This document shows, in pieces, positions 19,932 to 31,407 of a stretch of 64,000 bases of DNA; within the stretch, counting starts at the first letter, position 1; the number at the start of each line of letters is the position of its first letter. The DNA comes from Gracilaria domingensis (taxonomy: Eukaryota; Rhodophyta; Florideophyceae; Gracilariales; Gracilariaceae): positions 248,001 to 312,000 of the forward strand of contig VCMS01000014.1 of NCBI GenBank assembly GCA_022539475.1. Reading direction: 5' to 3'. Made by a program: the position numbers and the translations under genes. The notes beneath the pieces were generated by a model. The model was not told the origin of the DNA, did no database searches, and saw only the letters and a program-made list of their open reading frames with translations.

Positions 19932-20732
19932 ATGAAAGAATTCACTTTCGTTTCGCCGTTCGTAGCGAGCCGGTGCTCTTCCCGATCACTTCGTACGGGT
20001 GGCCGTATTCAAATATGCGCCAAAGTCTCCTCTCCAACGGCCAACATATTGGTAGTAGCAGCCAACCGTGGACTCGGAGCACATCTTTCCGCTGCATTAG
20101 GCGACACAGAAAACTTGCACACGACTCATCGACCTTGCAGTGCAACTTCTTCTGAACAGGAGCAGGCGTCAACGACGCACGCACTTGACGCCTTAGATGC
20201 TTCCGCAGCAGAGGCTTTGTTTAGTAGTTTGAAACCTCGCACAGTAGTGTCTTGCATTGGTGGAAAAGCTGGGGCAGCAGAGTTGCCCGATTATGAGGGA
20301 AACAAGAATCTTATAAAAGCAGCAAGACAGGCAAAAGTTCGACGTTTCGTGCTCATCTCCGCATTGGGTGCTGGTAACAGTGAAGGAAGCGTGCCATTCC
20401 AAGTGATGGACACCCTGCGCCCTATACTTCTCGAAAAAAGTCGCGCAGAAGCATACTTGAAACAAGTTGAAGGTATGGAATGGACTATCATCCGGCCAGC
20501 ACCGATTGTGGATGGGAAGGGCGGAAACCCTGTTGCTACAGAGGATGTCAGCTGCTATGGAACGATCACGAGGCCGGATTTAGCAAGTGTGGTGAAAAAG
20601 ATTATCGTCAGCGACAAGGCGAAAAATAAGACGTTGCACGTGGTGGATAGGACCGGCTTGCTCATTGTGTCACCGTATGTACGACCTCTAGAATTCTGGG
20701 AACCTCTCCCGTTTACCGAGTTCGAATTGTGA
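19932..20732 (+). CDS. NAD(P)-binding atypical short-chain dehydrogenase, probably plastid-targeted
   Basis: From the ATG at 19932 the product has 266 residues. The first 35 or so are Ser/Arg-rich with few acids (FVSPFVASRCSSRSLRTGG), typical of a chloroplast transit peptide. A Rossmann fold follows: ILVVAANRGLGAHLSAALG (G-x-G-x2-A type dinucleotide loop), VVSCIGG, VRRFVLISALGAG and the block EWTIIRPAPIVDGKG, as in atypical SDR/NmrA-like proteins of plastids (Tic62, HCF173, Ycf39-like). The substrate cannot be read from sequence. The frame is open upstream of the ATG without another start. There is no intron. Confidence 0.75.
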   Translation: MKEFTFVSPFVASRCSSRSLRTGGRIQICAKVSSPTANILVVAANRGLGAHLSAALGDTENLHTTHRPCSATSSEQEQASTTHALDALDASAAEALFSSLKPRTVVSCIGGKAGAAELPDYEGNKNLIKAARQAKVRRFVLISALGAGNSEGSVPFQVMDTLRPILLEKSRAEAYLKQVEGMEWTIIRPAPIVDGKGGNPVATEDVSCYGTITRPDLASVVKKIIVSDKAKNKTLHVVDRTGLLIVSPYVRPLEFWEPLPFTEFEL

Positions 20733-21692
20733 CAGACATTTACACAGGTTTTCCGATGAAAGTCCTTCCAAATATACGAGCTAGGGTGAATTTAGAAAGG
20801 TCTTCTTGTCATTTTTGCTGAAGAGCTCTTCAAGATTACATCAATTATCAGGAAAGTAGAAACGTGGGTTGGGAAAGAGATGTATCCCTAACGTTTGATG
20901 GTATGTCCCGGAATTCAAGATCGACGATCATCAAGGAAACACACGTCGTTAGGTTGTAGCAAAAGCTGCTTTCTTTTGAAGCATCAAGCGTTTTCTATAC
21001 CTGGTCAACAACCTCCCTCGATTTCATTGGGCCCGAGACACCACTATCCTTTGGCTTGTCACACGGCTAGATAGCATCCAAAACAATTATTGTATAGCTT
21101 ACCATTCATGCCGAGTCACATTGACGTAAAGGTGGGTTTTAGTCTGTTAGGCGAACGAGGCAAGGAGGCAAGAGCGATTTTCCACGGCATCTTCTGGACA
21201 TTTTACGGATAAGCTCAGAAGGATATTCCAATGCATGCATAGATATTCCTTCGTAAATCTGAATTTGTATCTCCAGAGAGAATCTGTGGTAAGTTACCAC
21301 TGGTAACGTGTTCAAGAAGAACGTTCTACCTTTCATAACTCTATCCGACTTCATTACGTATCTCTGTACGGAGATACATATGGAGCTCTTCCTTTTTTGG
21401 TATATAGGTGTCCACGTGTACAGAGGAGGTGCTCCTTTGTGTCGTATCAGACTGTAGCTTTCGAGAGATCAAAAGTGGAGAGCATTGAGCTGCGCCGGAA
21501 CGTTTTCATCAACCGCTCTTCTACAAAGTATCCATATAGTGACGGAATAGTTTCAAACGCCCTGGCACCGAGAACATTGTGGGCAGTTTGGATGCTTAAT
21601 TTGGTGTTGATGATAGTTTTGTTCGCCACTATCAACGAATAGCACAATCTTCGAGCGGGAAAGCCAGTTTGTTGAGAATATCACGTCCTTCA
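20733..21692. other. Intergenic, no supported gene
   Basis: Short frames only. A near-palindrome GTATCTC-TGTACG-GAGATAC-like element lies near 21357-21378. The 3' part should contain the TraB gene promoter. Confidence 0.4.
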
Positions 21693-23034
21693 ATGGCCAA
21701 AGCATTTGTGTCTTCTTTCCCGTGCTCTCTTCATCAGAAAAATTCATGTATATGGGGGAAACCTGCGAAAAGCTTGACGCAGAATTGCTCCCAAACTTCG
21801 TCTCGCCGTTCAACAAGCTACATTGAGCCGATATACGGACGGCGTCCGATACACTTATCTCCGATATGTTCACGGGAATCCTGGCTTCCGCCGAGCGTTG
21901 CGACCGTAACCGATAACTCAACAGGCTCAAAAATATATATTGTTGGGTGTGTCCATGGATCTAATGTCAGTGCCGGTGCGTGAAGAACCATCACTTAATA
22001 TGTGCCCGTTGCACATTCATCAGACCTCTTTTCTAACCATTTTTACTCTTGTTTCAGACGACGTACGTCAAGTTTTAGACAGAACAGATCCGGACGCCGT
22101 TGTACGTTACCTTTCTCGTCCTATGCCTGATGTTTATGTAACTTTGCAGTATTCTGACAAACTGTTGCAGGTTTTAGAACTGTGCGAACCGCGATTGAAA
22201 GCACTTCGAAAGACGATAACTTTGAATGAGAAAGGATCGCAGTACATGGCAAACATACGAGCCAGGAAAAAAAGATCGTTCGCCAAGTTGTCGGAATCCT
22301 TTGGAGGTAGTGGACCAGCTTTGGTTGCCATACTTCTTGAGAAGGTGTACGAATTCCAAGCACTCGTCGGTGTCGACCCAGGAATCGAATTCGTGGAACC
22401 CATTGTAAGATTCCCTCCTAATCGAGTTATATGTGGTGACGCATTGGCGAAAGATACTGTCAATGCATTGTTCAAGGTATTTGCAGCCCCATTTCGTTCG
22501 CTTAACGATTGCTTGTTGTCCATTGTTGACATTGTCAACAGGCTGATATTTCCACCAGAGGGTGCTGTGCGAATGCCTTCCGTCTTCCTCAGAAGTCCAG
22601 CACGACTTCTCGAACTTGTAAGATTGATACTTCCGGCTTCAGTGGTTGCAATTTTGATCGGTTTGGCTGGTAATGCTGGGGCCTTGGCCTTCGATATGAC
22701 CCCAATTGGTGCTTCTGTCTCACATCCGATGCTTGCATCTTCTTTATCATCATTATCATCATTCTTAGATACCGTGCTACTTGCTTACGTTAATGTATCT
22801 TTGCTCCGCTTCGTCAAAGTTTTGATTGCTGATCGAGATAAGGTACTTTCCCAAAATGTGCTTAACACCCTTGCCAACTTTCGAAAAGGTCAGGGAGCTC
22901 CTGTGACGATCTGTGTTGTTGTAGGTCTTCTTCACGTTAACGGTATATTGAAAATCTTGCAACAGCGAATTAAGAATGGAGAAGGGGGTGACATTGTCGG
23001 GAGCGAAACGGTCCTACAGTCGAAAGCACCTTAG
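21693..23034 (+). CDS. TraB family protein, two exons
   Basis: The exons are 21693-21975 and 22058-23034 (419 residues). Exon 1 ends in KIYIVGCVHGSNVSA, the family's IYLVGTAHVS block. Exon 2 opens with DDVRQVLDRTDPDAVV, the x-EVR-x-VI-x2-x-PDAV block, and is joined in frame by an 82-bp GT-AG intron (GTGCGT donor, CTAAC branch site at 22033, TTTCAG acceptor). Other TraB features are SQYMANIRA (like the RDEYMA segment) and a C-terminal VVGLLHVNGILKIL (like VVG-x-GHVPGI). The Ser/Arg-rich N-terminus suggests plastid or mitochondrial import; hydrophobic segments around residues 285-360 suggest membrane association. TraB proteins include PrgY, TRABD and plant mitochondrial TRB proteins; the exact role is unknown. 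Confidence 0.8.
21976..22057 (+). other. Intron of the TraB gene
   Basis: The donor is GTGCGT, the acceptor TTGTTTCAG and a CTAAC branch-site match lies 20-25 bases before the acceptor. Splicing joins two conserved TraB motifs in one frame (phase 1). Confidence 0.8.
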
Positions 23035-23370
23035 GTTCCTAATATTTTCTTTGTACTACATATAGTAGCGTACTGAGTGTGCCTTCGATACCACGGCTAA
23101 GATTGCAGTTGGTTTCTAAGATGTGAAAGGAAGCATTAGAAGTTTTTGGGGGTCCATAGCACCCCTGCGTTGGGAACACCGTACGCATTTCTTGAGACGA
23201 GAAGGAAAGTGTATAATTAAACAGGTCAACCTCCATCAAGTCGTGATTCATTCGTGTATTCGTATACATAATAATACAAACGAGTGCCGAGAATCTGTTT
23301 CAGCATGGATTTCAGTTTCTATACATCAGTGGAAGCTTGCTTCTAAGATCTATGTGTACAATCTTGCATC

Positions 23371-24984
23371 TCATGTACAAGGTGGATCCTTTTCAAGAAG
23401 ATACAAAGTATGGAACATTCCTGCCGCAGCACGCAACGCCCTATATCCCTTTGGTATTTGGACTCTTGACAAAGAAACTCGATGAGGCCTGATTACACGA
23501 GCATTTTGACTTCCCTCAATGGTAAGTCCCATTTCACCTGCAGCAATTTGCCCGAACGTGTTTGTGCCAGTCGCAAAAGCACATCCATCATCGGTAGTGA
23601 TAGCATAATGAGAAAGACCGGCACTAACTGATGCAGCACTTATGTGAAGCAGTTCGTCAGTCACATGAAAACGCTTTCGATGAAGACTTACAGCGACCTC
23701 ACTCTCATCAGTGCTCGCAACGGCAAACCCTTCCCCGACAGAGAGATGTGTCACACGACTCATTCCCAAACCACCGATGACGCTTAGACCACCATGACGC
23801 TTTCCTGTGACCAATACCATATTATCAGCTGTGAGAAGCATAGTGGTATCCGAACCACAAGCAACGCGCACAACCTTTCTACCAAAACAGCCAATGGGTG
23901 CGAACTTGTCGCGTCCACCACCTCGTCTCCCTCCAAGTTGCCCTCTTGAATTATCTCCAGTCCCCCACGCGGTACCGTCCTCCAGCAACACCACCGTATG
24001 AGCATTTCCTGCGGCAATCATACGCGCTGGCATAAGCTCAAGCTTCGAAAATCGTGTTTGCTGCGCACAGTTGCCGAGCCCCAGCTGCCCAAATTCGTTC
24101 GCTCCCGTGACGAGAACAAGCCCTTGGCCAGTAAGAACCACAGTGTGTACAAGTCCGCATGCTACCTGCGCGACTCTCGCCCACTTGAGATCTACAACCG
24201 GCGTCCACGCAGTGCGGAGGGACAGGTCTCCAAGTCCAAGCTGTCCTCTGTGATTAGCTCCTGCGACATGTAGCACACCAAGCTCAGATACTGCTACGGA
24301 ATGGTGAGATCCGGCGCTGATGATTATTAGGTTGGCGGGCGATCGTTCAAACTCATATGCTTCAGAGGCCACTCTGTACGTGGCAGTAAGAGCATTTTGA
24401 TCATTGTGATCAGGTCTGACGCCTTGTCCTAGATCGTTTCGACCACAGCTCCAAACTTCAGTTTGCCCCATGGGTGCAGCAGCTCCATCCAGTCGCTGCA
24501 AATAGCGCAGCAAGGAAATCCAAGTTTCTGAGGGAAGTTTGTTCTCCACCAAAGCTTTGCCGTTCGGATGTGCATACACTAGAACGGCAGCAGCTACTTC
24601 GGTGGCATACGCAAGAGATAGCACGTTCTCTACCAGCGCGGCATTCTTCAAAGCCGAAAGATCATTCGCAGTCAAATCACAGCAGAACAACATATGCTCC
24701 ACAAGATGTTGGGGAAGGACGGCAAAAATTGCGAGACCATTTGGTAAGGGCACCGGATAGGATCCCATTTTCATATGCTTCTTTGTACGACTTGACGTGC
24801 GGTCAGGCGATGATAACGACACTCTTTGGAACATGTGTGTGGCATGAGTGTTGGCAGCAGAGGGCGCAACAGAGTACGCTTCACCAAAACTGGCGAACGC
24901 TTGCGAAGACGACAAGGGGCTCGGAAAGCATCTCTGTTGTGGCGAATCAGAGGAGGCATTACAACGCGAACCGCGGACCGACAT
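23371..24984 (-). CDS. RCC1-repeat protein with F-box-like N-terminus
   Basis: At least five RCC1 (beta-propeller) repeats are visible, for example EVWSCGRNDLGQGVRPD, VLHVAGANHRGQLGLGD, LVLVTGANEFGQLGLGN, TAWGTGDNSRGQLGG and CAFATGTNTFGQIAAGE, each followed by a V-x-CG-x3-T-x-L type strand. Before the propeller a segment resembles an F-box helix pair (around AIFAVLPQHLVEHMLFCCDL), hinting at an SCF adaptor or a regulator; the RanGEF RCC1 itself is less likely. The frame is open to 25170 but the first ATG is at 24984 (537 residues); an internal ATG at about 24837 is an alternative start. It is convergent with TraB. Confidence 0.75.
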   Translation of the reverse strand: MSVRGSRCNASSDSPQQRCFPSPLSSSQAFASFGEAYSVAPSAANTHATHMFQRVSLSSPDRTSSRTKKHMKMGSYPVPLPNGLAIFAVLPQHLVEHMLFCCDLTANDLSALKNAALVENVLSLAYATEVAAAVLVYAHPNGKALVENKLPSETWISLLRYLQRLDGAAAPMGQTEVWSCGRNDLGQGVRPDHNDQNALTATYRVASEAYEFERSPANLIIISAGSHHSVAVSELGVLHVAGANHRGQLGLGDLSLRTAWTPVVDLKWARVAQVACGLVHTVVLTGQGLVLVTGANEFGQLGLGNCAQQTRFSKLELMPARMIAAGNAHTVVLLEDGTAWGTGDNSRGQLGGRRGGGRDKFAPIGCFGRKVVRVACGSDTTMLLTADNMVLVTGKRHGGLSVIGGLGMSRVTHLSVGEGFAVASTDESEVAVSLHRKRFHVTDELLHISAASVSAGLSHYAITTDDGCAFATGTNTFGQIAAGEMGLTIEGSQNARVIRPHRVSLSRVQIPKGYRALRAAAGMFHTLYLLEKDPPCT

Positions 24985-25830
24985 GCGGCTAAAACAGTGA
25001 GAGCACGATGCGTAATAGCTCGGCTCACGCGCAGCGCATGTGTCGGGGCAATAAAAGACCCTGAAAAACGGGGCGCAACCTCGAAACCACCGAGTCGATA
25101 GGATGATAGGGCCGCGTGGACGTTTGACAGTGACGAAGATGAGATTGGTGGGGACGATGGCGAGGTACAACTAGTATGCGACGGTTGTGAGTGGAAGCGG
25201 TAGAGCAGATGGCACCATGGCGTCTGGGTTGGTGTGCGGTGCTGTGAGAATGGGTGACGTCCATGGCGGCGTTTTGACGATTGGTGGCGTTCTATTTGGC
25301 CGCAAAAGCTTTCCATTTGGCCAATTGAGTTGCGACTATTCATGGCGGTTTCGTGATCTTTTGTCGCTCCATTGCTCGAAGCGGCGTACTAAAAGCTCCT
25401 TCCGTATTTAACGGCACGGGCACCGGCTAGTGTCTTTGGCTGACATCACTTGATGTCCAATGGATGCAGTACAAATTGCAGCAGTTCGTTCGATAGAGAG
25501 AGCGGGGATGTTCTCATGGTCTACGAAGGTATCCTTATAACCCTTAGCCTTCTACCCCTGGGGTATCTAGTACAGTATGATAGCCCACCAGTTCAGAGAA
25601 AGAAGCTTCAAGGTTATGGTGCTCACCTTTCTAGTCCAATAGCCAGATATTGCGCATGGGCCTGTAGTTGTGTCTCGAATATCCTGCGAATATCGCCTGT
25701 GGTCCTATCCGACAAAGAGCTATGCGTGACAACGTGAACTTAATGGACAAGGACATATTTTACATGAGATAGTAAGATACAGCGTTGCCGTCCCATATCG
25801 ACAGAGCTGAAGAAACCCCTCTTGATTTGC
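24985..25830. other. Intergenic, dispersed repeat copy
   Basis: It contains a second, longer copy of the CGAAGGTATCCTTATA...GTACAGTATGAT block (25523-25580). No gene is supported. Confidence 0.45.
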
Positions 25831-27171
25831 TCAGGGAGCAGCCAAGTCATCCAGATATTTCTCCACATTCACCGTATGCTTCATGATATCTTTCCTAAAC
25901 GCCTCATTCACATACCTCTCTATCGACTCTCGTTCTGTCCCACCGAACTCATTCGCATTTGTCCGTGAGGAAAGGGAAGCAGGCTCAGAGGTAGAACCTC
26001 TCTTTTCTACCCTAGCAAACTCTTCGATACCGCGTTTCATCGCAGCATTGCCCAAAGAAGTCGAGTACTTCTTCCGCAAACCAGCTTGTTGCCCTCCATC
26101 ACCGCCCAGATGATTGGGGCCCCTGCCATTATTCACCCGTCCCGCATCCACTTCAGCAGACCTTCCGAACTCGAAAATGTTCGTCCTCAAAGTCTTTGAA
26201 GTCTTTCGCAAAAGACTGCGCAATGGGTTCCTTCTGGGTGAGTCGTCATTGTCACCCCTCCTCAAGGAAAGCAGCTTTCTCAACGACCCAGTCTTAGACA
26301 GGTTCCGATTCCCGTCGGCTCCTTCTTCGTCCTGATTGCCATCCACTCCTGTTTCCAACGGCGACGGAACTCCATTCTCCACTCTGTCATTTCTCGATGT
26401 TCCGCTTCCGCTTGAATTTCTGGTCAGCTTCCTGATGAAGCCCCTCCCATCCCTGAAGTCTGGCGACTTCTTTCTCACAAAGTTCAACGACGAAAGAACA
26501 TTCATCGCACCTTCTTGCCATCCTTCTTGTGCATCACCACGCCGTTCCCGTTTCTCGACCTCTTCTTCCCCCGTGTTTCGTGGCAGCTCAAAGACAAGCC
26601 CCCTGTCATGACTTTCGGACGGTGCGAGACGGGCAGTAGACAACTGTCTTGATAGCCTAGGTTGAACAGCAGTAAATTCAGCCGAAACCGACTTGCGTGA
26701 GACATCCGGGCGAGCATCAACCACTAGCGACTTTCTGTCTTCGTGCACGACCGGTCTTATCTCGTCGTGGTCCAATGGAGCGCAGGGAGTCTCTTTGACG
26801 TCCTTCATTTCACCTGGAATCCCACCGTCTATTTGTAACGAAGAATTCATACGAGAGCCGCCCATTGCGTGATGAACGTCTCCTGAGAACGAGGCCATCG
26901 AATTAAAGTCCCAAGTAGAATCCCCCGATGTCGTGATTGACATGTTCGTGCGAAAGCGAAAATCCGGAGGAAAGTTCTTCCTAGAGTCTTCTAGCATGAC
27001 TCTTTGAAACTTGTGCGGGCTATTGTATGCTACCGGGCGGAAGCATCCAGGCCTGTCCGTGTCCAGGAATGGGTTGAAATTGAGAGGACATCTTCTTGCC
27101 GGCGAGGGAAGAGTCGCGCGGACGGCACCAACAAAGTCGACAAGTTCCTTTCTGCGTCCGAGAATCGTCAT
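25831..27171 (-). CDS. Unknown basic, Ser/Arg-rich, largely disordered protein
   Basis: The ATG at 27171 opens a 446-residue frame. The sequence is mostly low-complexity, with many Ser, Arg, Asp and Gly and clusters that look like phosphorylation sites (RKSVSAEF, RLSRQLSTAR, SKTGSLRKLLSLRRGD). The C-terminal 60 residues look ordered and acidic-amphipathic (ERYVNEAFRKDIMKHTVNVE). There are no membrane segments or metal sites. I do not recognise it. It lies downstream of a divergent region shared with the coiled-coil gene at 28309. Confidence 0.6.
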   Translation of the reverse strand: MTILGRRKELVDFVGAVRATLPSPARRCPLNFNPFLDTDRPGCFRPVAYNSPHKFQRVMLEDSRKNFPPDFRFRTNMSITTSGDSTWDFNSMASFSGDVHHAMGGSRMNSSLQIDGGIPGEMKDVKETPCAPLDHDEIRPVVHEDRKSLVVDARPDVSRKSVSAEFTAVQPRLSRQLSTARLAPSESHDRGLVFELPRNTGEEEVEKRERRGDAQEGWQEGAMNVLSSLNFVRKKSPDFRDGRGFIRKLTRNSSGSGTSRNDRVENGVPSPLETGVDGNQDEEGADGNRNLSKTGSLRKLLSLRRGDNDDSPRRNPLRSLLRKTSKTLRTNIFEFGRSAEVDAGRVNNGRGPNHLGGDGGQQAGLRKKYSTSLGNAAMKRGIEEFARVEKRGSTSEPASLSSRTNANEFGGTERESIERYVNEAFRKDIMKHTVNVEKYLDDLAAP

Positions 27172-28308
27172 TGCGGCGTTGTTTATCAAAAGATATTAAG
27201 GTTGCAAAGATCGTTTGGTGAAGACCGAAGTTAGCTCAAGAGGTTGTGCTTGAGTGTTCTAAGAGTTTCAACGGCTTAGGGGAGTGAGAAGAGAGCAGTT
27301 GAACGAGAGAATGGGGGTATTTATACCGTTCTGGCGAGGAAGAAACTGTTAGAACGACGCAGAAGTTGCGTAGTGTGAAATGAAAGTGGCTTGCGTGTCA
27401 AAGTCAGAAACTGCCGTTCAATTCAAGCGGAAGTCTCTTTTCCTTGACTTGGAACAGCCTCATGGCGGTTCTTTTTGGTTTGAGACGTACATGCAACGGT
27501 CTGGTGTTGCTCCAGCTATAGATACAGAGCAAGCAATTCAGAACAAGTTTGATTTGTAAGTTGCTGACTCACTAGACTGTGAGGAATAATGATTTCTGCT
27601 TCCCGTTTGGGATCTGGGACGCAGGTCGAAATAGGGCTTCTGTTTTGCAAAACTTTCACTGAAACAGTTGCCGACGTTAAGATATTCAATTTTGATCATC
27701 ATCATCAACAATCATCATAGTCTTTGCCAAGTTGAAAGGATACTGGGTAAAGGAATGAAATGTTGGTATCGGAGGTCGCCGACCTACTTCATCCTTCTAA
27801 ACGATTGGTAGCGAGCGAGCAGCGATTTTGACAAGGTCCCGACCCCCGCAAGTGCGTTTTCGACAAGTGGATTCGACATCAGGTGGCAAACTGGTCGCAA
27901 AAGATTGCGTCATGACAAGCAGGTCCATGATATCCATGATGGTGGAGAAGTAAGTAAAGGAGCGATGAAGTCGACGGCAGTATCGCGAAACCTGACGTAC
28001 TCAGCAGTCGTGGACATCAAGTTCGATGAGGTTCGAGAATCTGGCCATTGCAGCATTCGGGTCTCATAACAATCACCCTTCGTGTTGCATTTGCCCTTCG
28101 TAAACAGCCGAATCGAAAGATATCCGCATGCTCGGGAGGGTGGCGAAATCGACATTCTGTTCCCATCGGAGCTGCAAGTCTGAAGCGAAAGGTATTGTTT
28201 CCGTAAAAGGGGAGCCATGCATAAACACCTCGCGCTTCGTCCTTTCTTCCCCTTCGAACTCTGGTGATTGCGGCGAACTTCCGTACAATCGATTTTCCCC
28301 GCTTTAGC
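27172..28308. other. Divergent intergenic region
   Basis: It has an ATC-triplet stretch near 27694-27720. Open frames on both strands near 27850-28300 are short and lack recognisable features. Confidence 0.4.
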
Positions 28309-28894
28309 ATGGATGAACAGCACAACACCCGAAGAACGCCCAACCTTCCCATCCCGGAGGGCTCCAAGGCCATTCCATCATCTTCCAAACGTGTTTTCAA
28401 TCGCAGCTCGGTAAGCCAAACGCAGTCAGTTCTTTTCTTTCTACGACTTCGGCATGACATATCTAACGCCCTACCGTCAGACTCCCAGTTCCATATCGAA
28501 GGGCCGGGCAAAGACCAGGAGGAACTCGGGTAGGCGCCACGCCGTTCCGCGACCAGTTGATTCTCGTAGGATGGATTCGCGCAGAGTTGATTCCTCCGAC
28601 TTGGATCAAGGCGGCCCGATTCTCGTCTTTGACAACAATAGTCGCCCAATCGATTCTGATTTGATTGACGTGTTGGCTAGGCTAGAGGGGCACGAACAGA
28701 GGATTTGCCTCATTATCGGTAACATGCACAATGAGATGACGAAATGTACAAACTATATGTTGGAATGCGTCTCTATCCATATGAAGAAGGTTATTGAGGT
28801 TGAGAAGAAAAAGATACCCACAATTGAGAAGCTACGAGAGACGCAAAGGGCTGCCAACGTTCATCTCCAAGAGCTGCAAGGCAGCACACGCTGA
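28309..28894 (+). CDS. Small coiled-coil protein with one intron
   Basis: Exon 1 (28309-28410) encodes 34 residues; exon 2 (28481-28894) continues in phase 0 to a TGA, giving 171 residues. The N-terminal 75 residues are basic and disordered, followed by an ordered helical part (DSDLIDVLARLEGHEQRICL onward) with a coiled coil to the C-terminus (HMKKVIEVEKKKIPTIEKL). Length and helical pattern recall small subunits of BLOC-1/BORC-type or kinetochore-type coiled-coil complexes, but no family motif is decisive, so the function is unknown. It is convergent with the DEAD-box gene. Confidence 0.6.
28411..28480 (+). other. Intron of the coiled-coil gene
   Basis: This 70-bp intron has a GTAAGC donor, a CTAAC branch site at 28463-28467 and a CCGTCAG acceptor. 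Without splicing the ATG-containing frame ends before the coiled coil. Confidence 0.75.
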
Positions 28895-29180
28895 TTGACT
28901 GATGCATCGCTGGTTGTCGTCCACTCGTCTCCTTCTCTGTCCCTGGTCACGATTACCGATGATTGATTTGCATCTCTGGAAGCAAAGACGGTCCTTCGCG
29001 TATGGCGTGTTTAGAAAGAGATATGCAAAGCTCCTCACTGATCATTACGCATAACAAGGGCGTGTTACGTGAAAGAATTCGTCCGCAGGAATGATCTTGT
29101 GCTAGCGGGTCTTCTCCATCAGCGAAAAACCCACGCGGGAAAGACACAAGTAGATGTTGTCTGTGTCCTCCTGAAAGAAC

Positions 29181-30728
29181 TTAGCGCGCGTTCCTGCGTC
29201 TAGAGTTATTTCTCACAATCAAGAAATCTCCTTCTTCGTTTTCATCTTTCGTTGCCATGATTTTGCGCTTTCTCCCTCTGTAGGTTCCATCTGCTTTAAG
29301 TCTTTCATCCACCCACCTTGCTTGTCTCTTGGACCTCGCCATCCTCATGACCTTATCTGTCGCGATACGGTCGCGTCCCGCATTCGTATATTCTTTCCAA
29401 GCTTTCTGTGGACTTACACCGGCAACTGGGAGACCCTTGACATGAGACAGGAACAATTCTTCGGCAATGGCTAGTTCTCGTCTTCCAACAAGCACGTACG
29501 CCCTCCCCGTACCCCTGATCCGTCCGACCCGATGTAGGTATTCACTGCCAGTCATCGGCACGTCGAATAGGATCACTGTGTCAATCTCATGGTCATCAAT
29601 TCCTCTACTGAAGCTCTTTGAGCAGACCGCCACCCAAACCTGACCAGAAGAAAAGGCGTCCCAATCTGCATTCCGATCATTCCTGTTCCGCCCTTCACCA
29701 GATAAATGGACGACATCTGTTCCTCTAGAGCGGAGTAGTTGTACTATAGTTTCCCTGCGTTTGACGTTGTCGCAGAAGATCAGAACTTTGCCCGACTTAG
29801 TGCGCTTCTGGGATATAGAGAAAACCTCGACCAACTTCTGAAGCTTAGCGTCTTCAGATCCGTCAACTCTGATAAAGGTCGTTTTCACACGTGACGATGG
29901 TGTTGCTCGATGTAATCGGCTTCCTCGGGCAACTTCCAGATTCCCTGCATGCCACCGTCGCAAATCGCTTTCCATCGTTTGTGGAACCGTAGCACCGGAG
30001 TAGACGAACTGGGCGTCTCTTTCGCGGAGTACATTCATAAGTCCGGTCAGCTGCGGTCCGAATCCAGATTTAGTTGATACCAGTTCATCGGCTTCATCCA
30101 AAACTATAGTTGAGACGCGAGAAAGGTATAAAAGCTGCTGATTACGCATGTTCTCGATGCTTCCGGGGGTACCAACTATCATATCCACAGGGGAATTTCG
30201 CAGTCGCTTTCGTGACTGCCCACTTTGGGGGCCGCCTACTGCAGCTCGGACCCTGAACTTGCCGATATGTGATAGCAACTTGGATACTGAGAACACCTGT
30301 GAGGATAACTCCCTGGTGGGTACTAGGACAATAATAGATGGCCGCATTGGTGACAATGACATCCCTCGCACCAGGCCATTAGTGTTGGGATGCAGTTCTG
30401 AGTGCTTTAGAGATGAAAGAATTGGGGCAAGATATGCAATTGTCTTTCCCGCACCAGTTTCGGCTGCAATGACAGTATTATTGCGCGCCAGCAGAAGAGG
30501 TGCTGCCTGGGTTTGTATTCCAGTGGGTTCAATGATATCATTCGCAGACAACGCTTCTTGTATGGATGAGTGTATTCCAAGGGATTCAAATGATGTCCTG
30601 GCAGGCAGAACAGGTGGAGAAGGAAGATGTGGTGCAATTGTCGATAATGATACGCAACAACGAATATGTGATTGTAGGCCCAGGCAACGCAATTGTTGGC
30701 TTGACCTAGCCAACATAAGACGAATCAT
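29181..30728 (-). CDS. DEAD-box RNA helicase, probably organellar
   Basis: The protein (515 residues, ATG 30728) has an N-terminus like a mitochondrial or plastid presequence (MIRLMLARSSQQLRCLGLQS), then both RecA-like helicase domains. Motifs: Q motif GIQTQ (about 70), I AETGAGKT (89-96), Ia PTRELSSQ (137-144), II DEAD (211-214), III SGAT instead of SAT (244-247), V SFSRGID (about 372-378), VI HRVGRIRGTGR (399-409). Motif VI departs from the canonical HRxGRxGRxG, and motif V lacks the usual TD-x-A-x-RG form. The C-terminal 90 residues are basic, as in rRNA or group II intron helicases. Ribosome assembly or RNA processing in an organelle is the likely role. Confidence 0.88.
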   Translation of the reverse strand: MIRLMLARSSQQLRCLGLQSHIRCCVSLSTIAPHLPSPPVLPARTSFESLGIHSSIQEALSANDIIEPTGIQTQAAPLLLARNNTVIAAETGAGKTIAYLAPILSSLKHSELHPNTNGLVRGMSLSPMRPSIIVLVPTRELSSQVFSVSKLLSHIGKFRVRAAVGGPQSGQSRKRLRNSPVDMIVGTPGSIENMRNQQLLYLSRVSTIVLDEADELVSTKSGFGPQLTGLMNVLRERDAQFVYSGATVPQTMESDLRRWHAGNLEVARGSRLHRATPSSRVKTTFIRVDGSEDAKLQKLVEVFSISQKRTKSGKVLIFCDNVKRRETIVQLLRSRGTDVVHLSGEGRNRNDRNADWDAFSSGQVWVAVCSKSFSRGIDDHEIDTVILFDVPMTGSEYLHRVGRIRGTGRAYVLVGRRELAIAEELFLSHVKGLPVAGVSPQKAWKEYTNAGRDRIATDKVMRMARSKRQARWVDERLKADGTYRGRKRKIMATKDENEEGDFLIVRNNSRRRNAR

Positions 30729-31085
30729 TCCTTTGTTTCTTTTGCTAGTCAGAGTTCAAAGACGACGTGCATGCGTCAAATGATAAGCGCACCCCGAGGT
30801 ACCTGTAGCTTCTTTGCCTCGACGATTCTTATGAACATTGGTGATGGCAAAGCAAATATGGCACTGTGATCCTCCGAATGGAGGAACGGGTTGATTAGAG
30901 GTCCGGGCGCGACGTGAAAAAACAAGCACAACTTCTGTCAAATACGGAGATATCCTTCTTACGTAAATCTGTAGTGAAAACCCAGAAATCTTGATCCGAA
31001 TCAAACTTGCTGTCCTTGGGTGCTTGTGGTGCTCTTCCGCTTCTTCTCTTCTGTTTCGTGTACTCTCCCTTGAGCTTGGTCTAAA

Positions 31086-31138
31086 GATTCGTATAGCTTA
31101 AAAGGTTTAGACTCTAAACCTTTCAAGCTATACGAATC
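31086..31138. repeat. 25-bp hairpin, one mismatch, 3-base loop
   Basis: Arms 31086-31110 and 31114-31138 are reverse complements with one mismatch, around the loop ACT. Confidence 0.95.
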
Positions 31139-31407
31139 GCTCATGACCCTCGTACTTGATTCGACGGTGGACGTGGTCGATTTTTATCTGTTCAAACGGA
31201 AACTATGTTTGTGAGGGATGGCAAGATGTGGTAAGGCTACCATCATCTTTCAAAACCTCCGAAACAGTTTTACGATTTGTCCTTGCTCTTTCGCGTCACA
31301 GGAACGGTTACTGTTATATCAACCTTGTTCTACATAACTGCTTTATGCTGACCTTCTTCCGAAACGAGGCCTGCTTCTTTTCTAATAAGTTCTACTTCTT
31401 TCGCCAC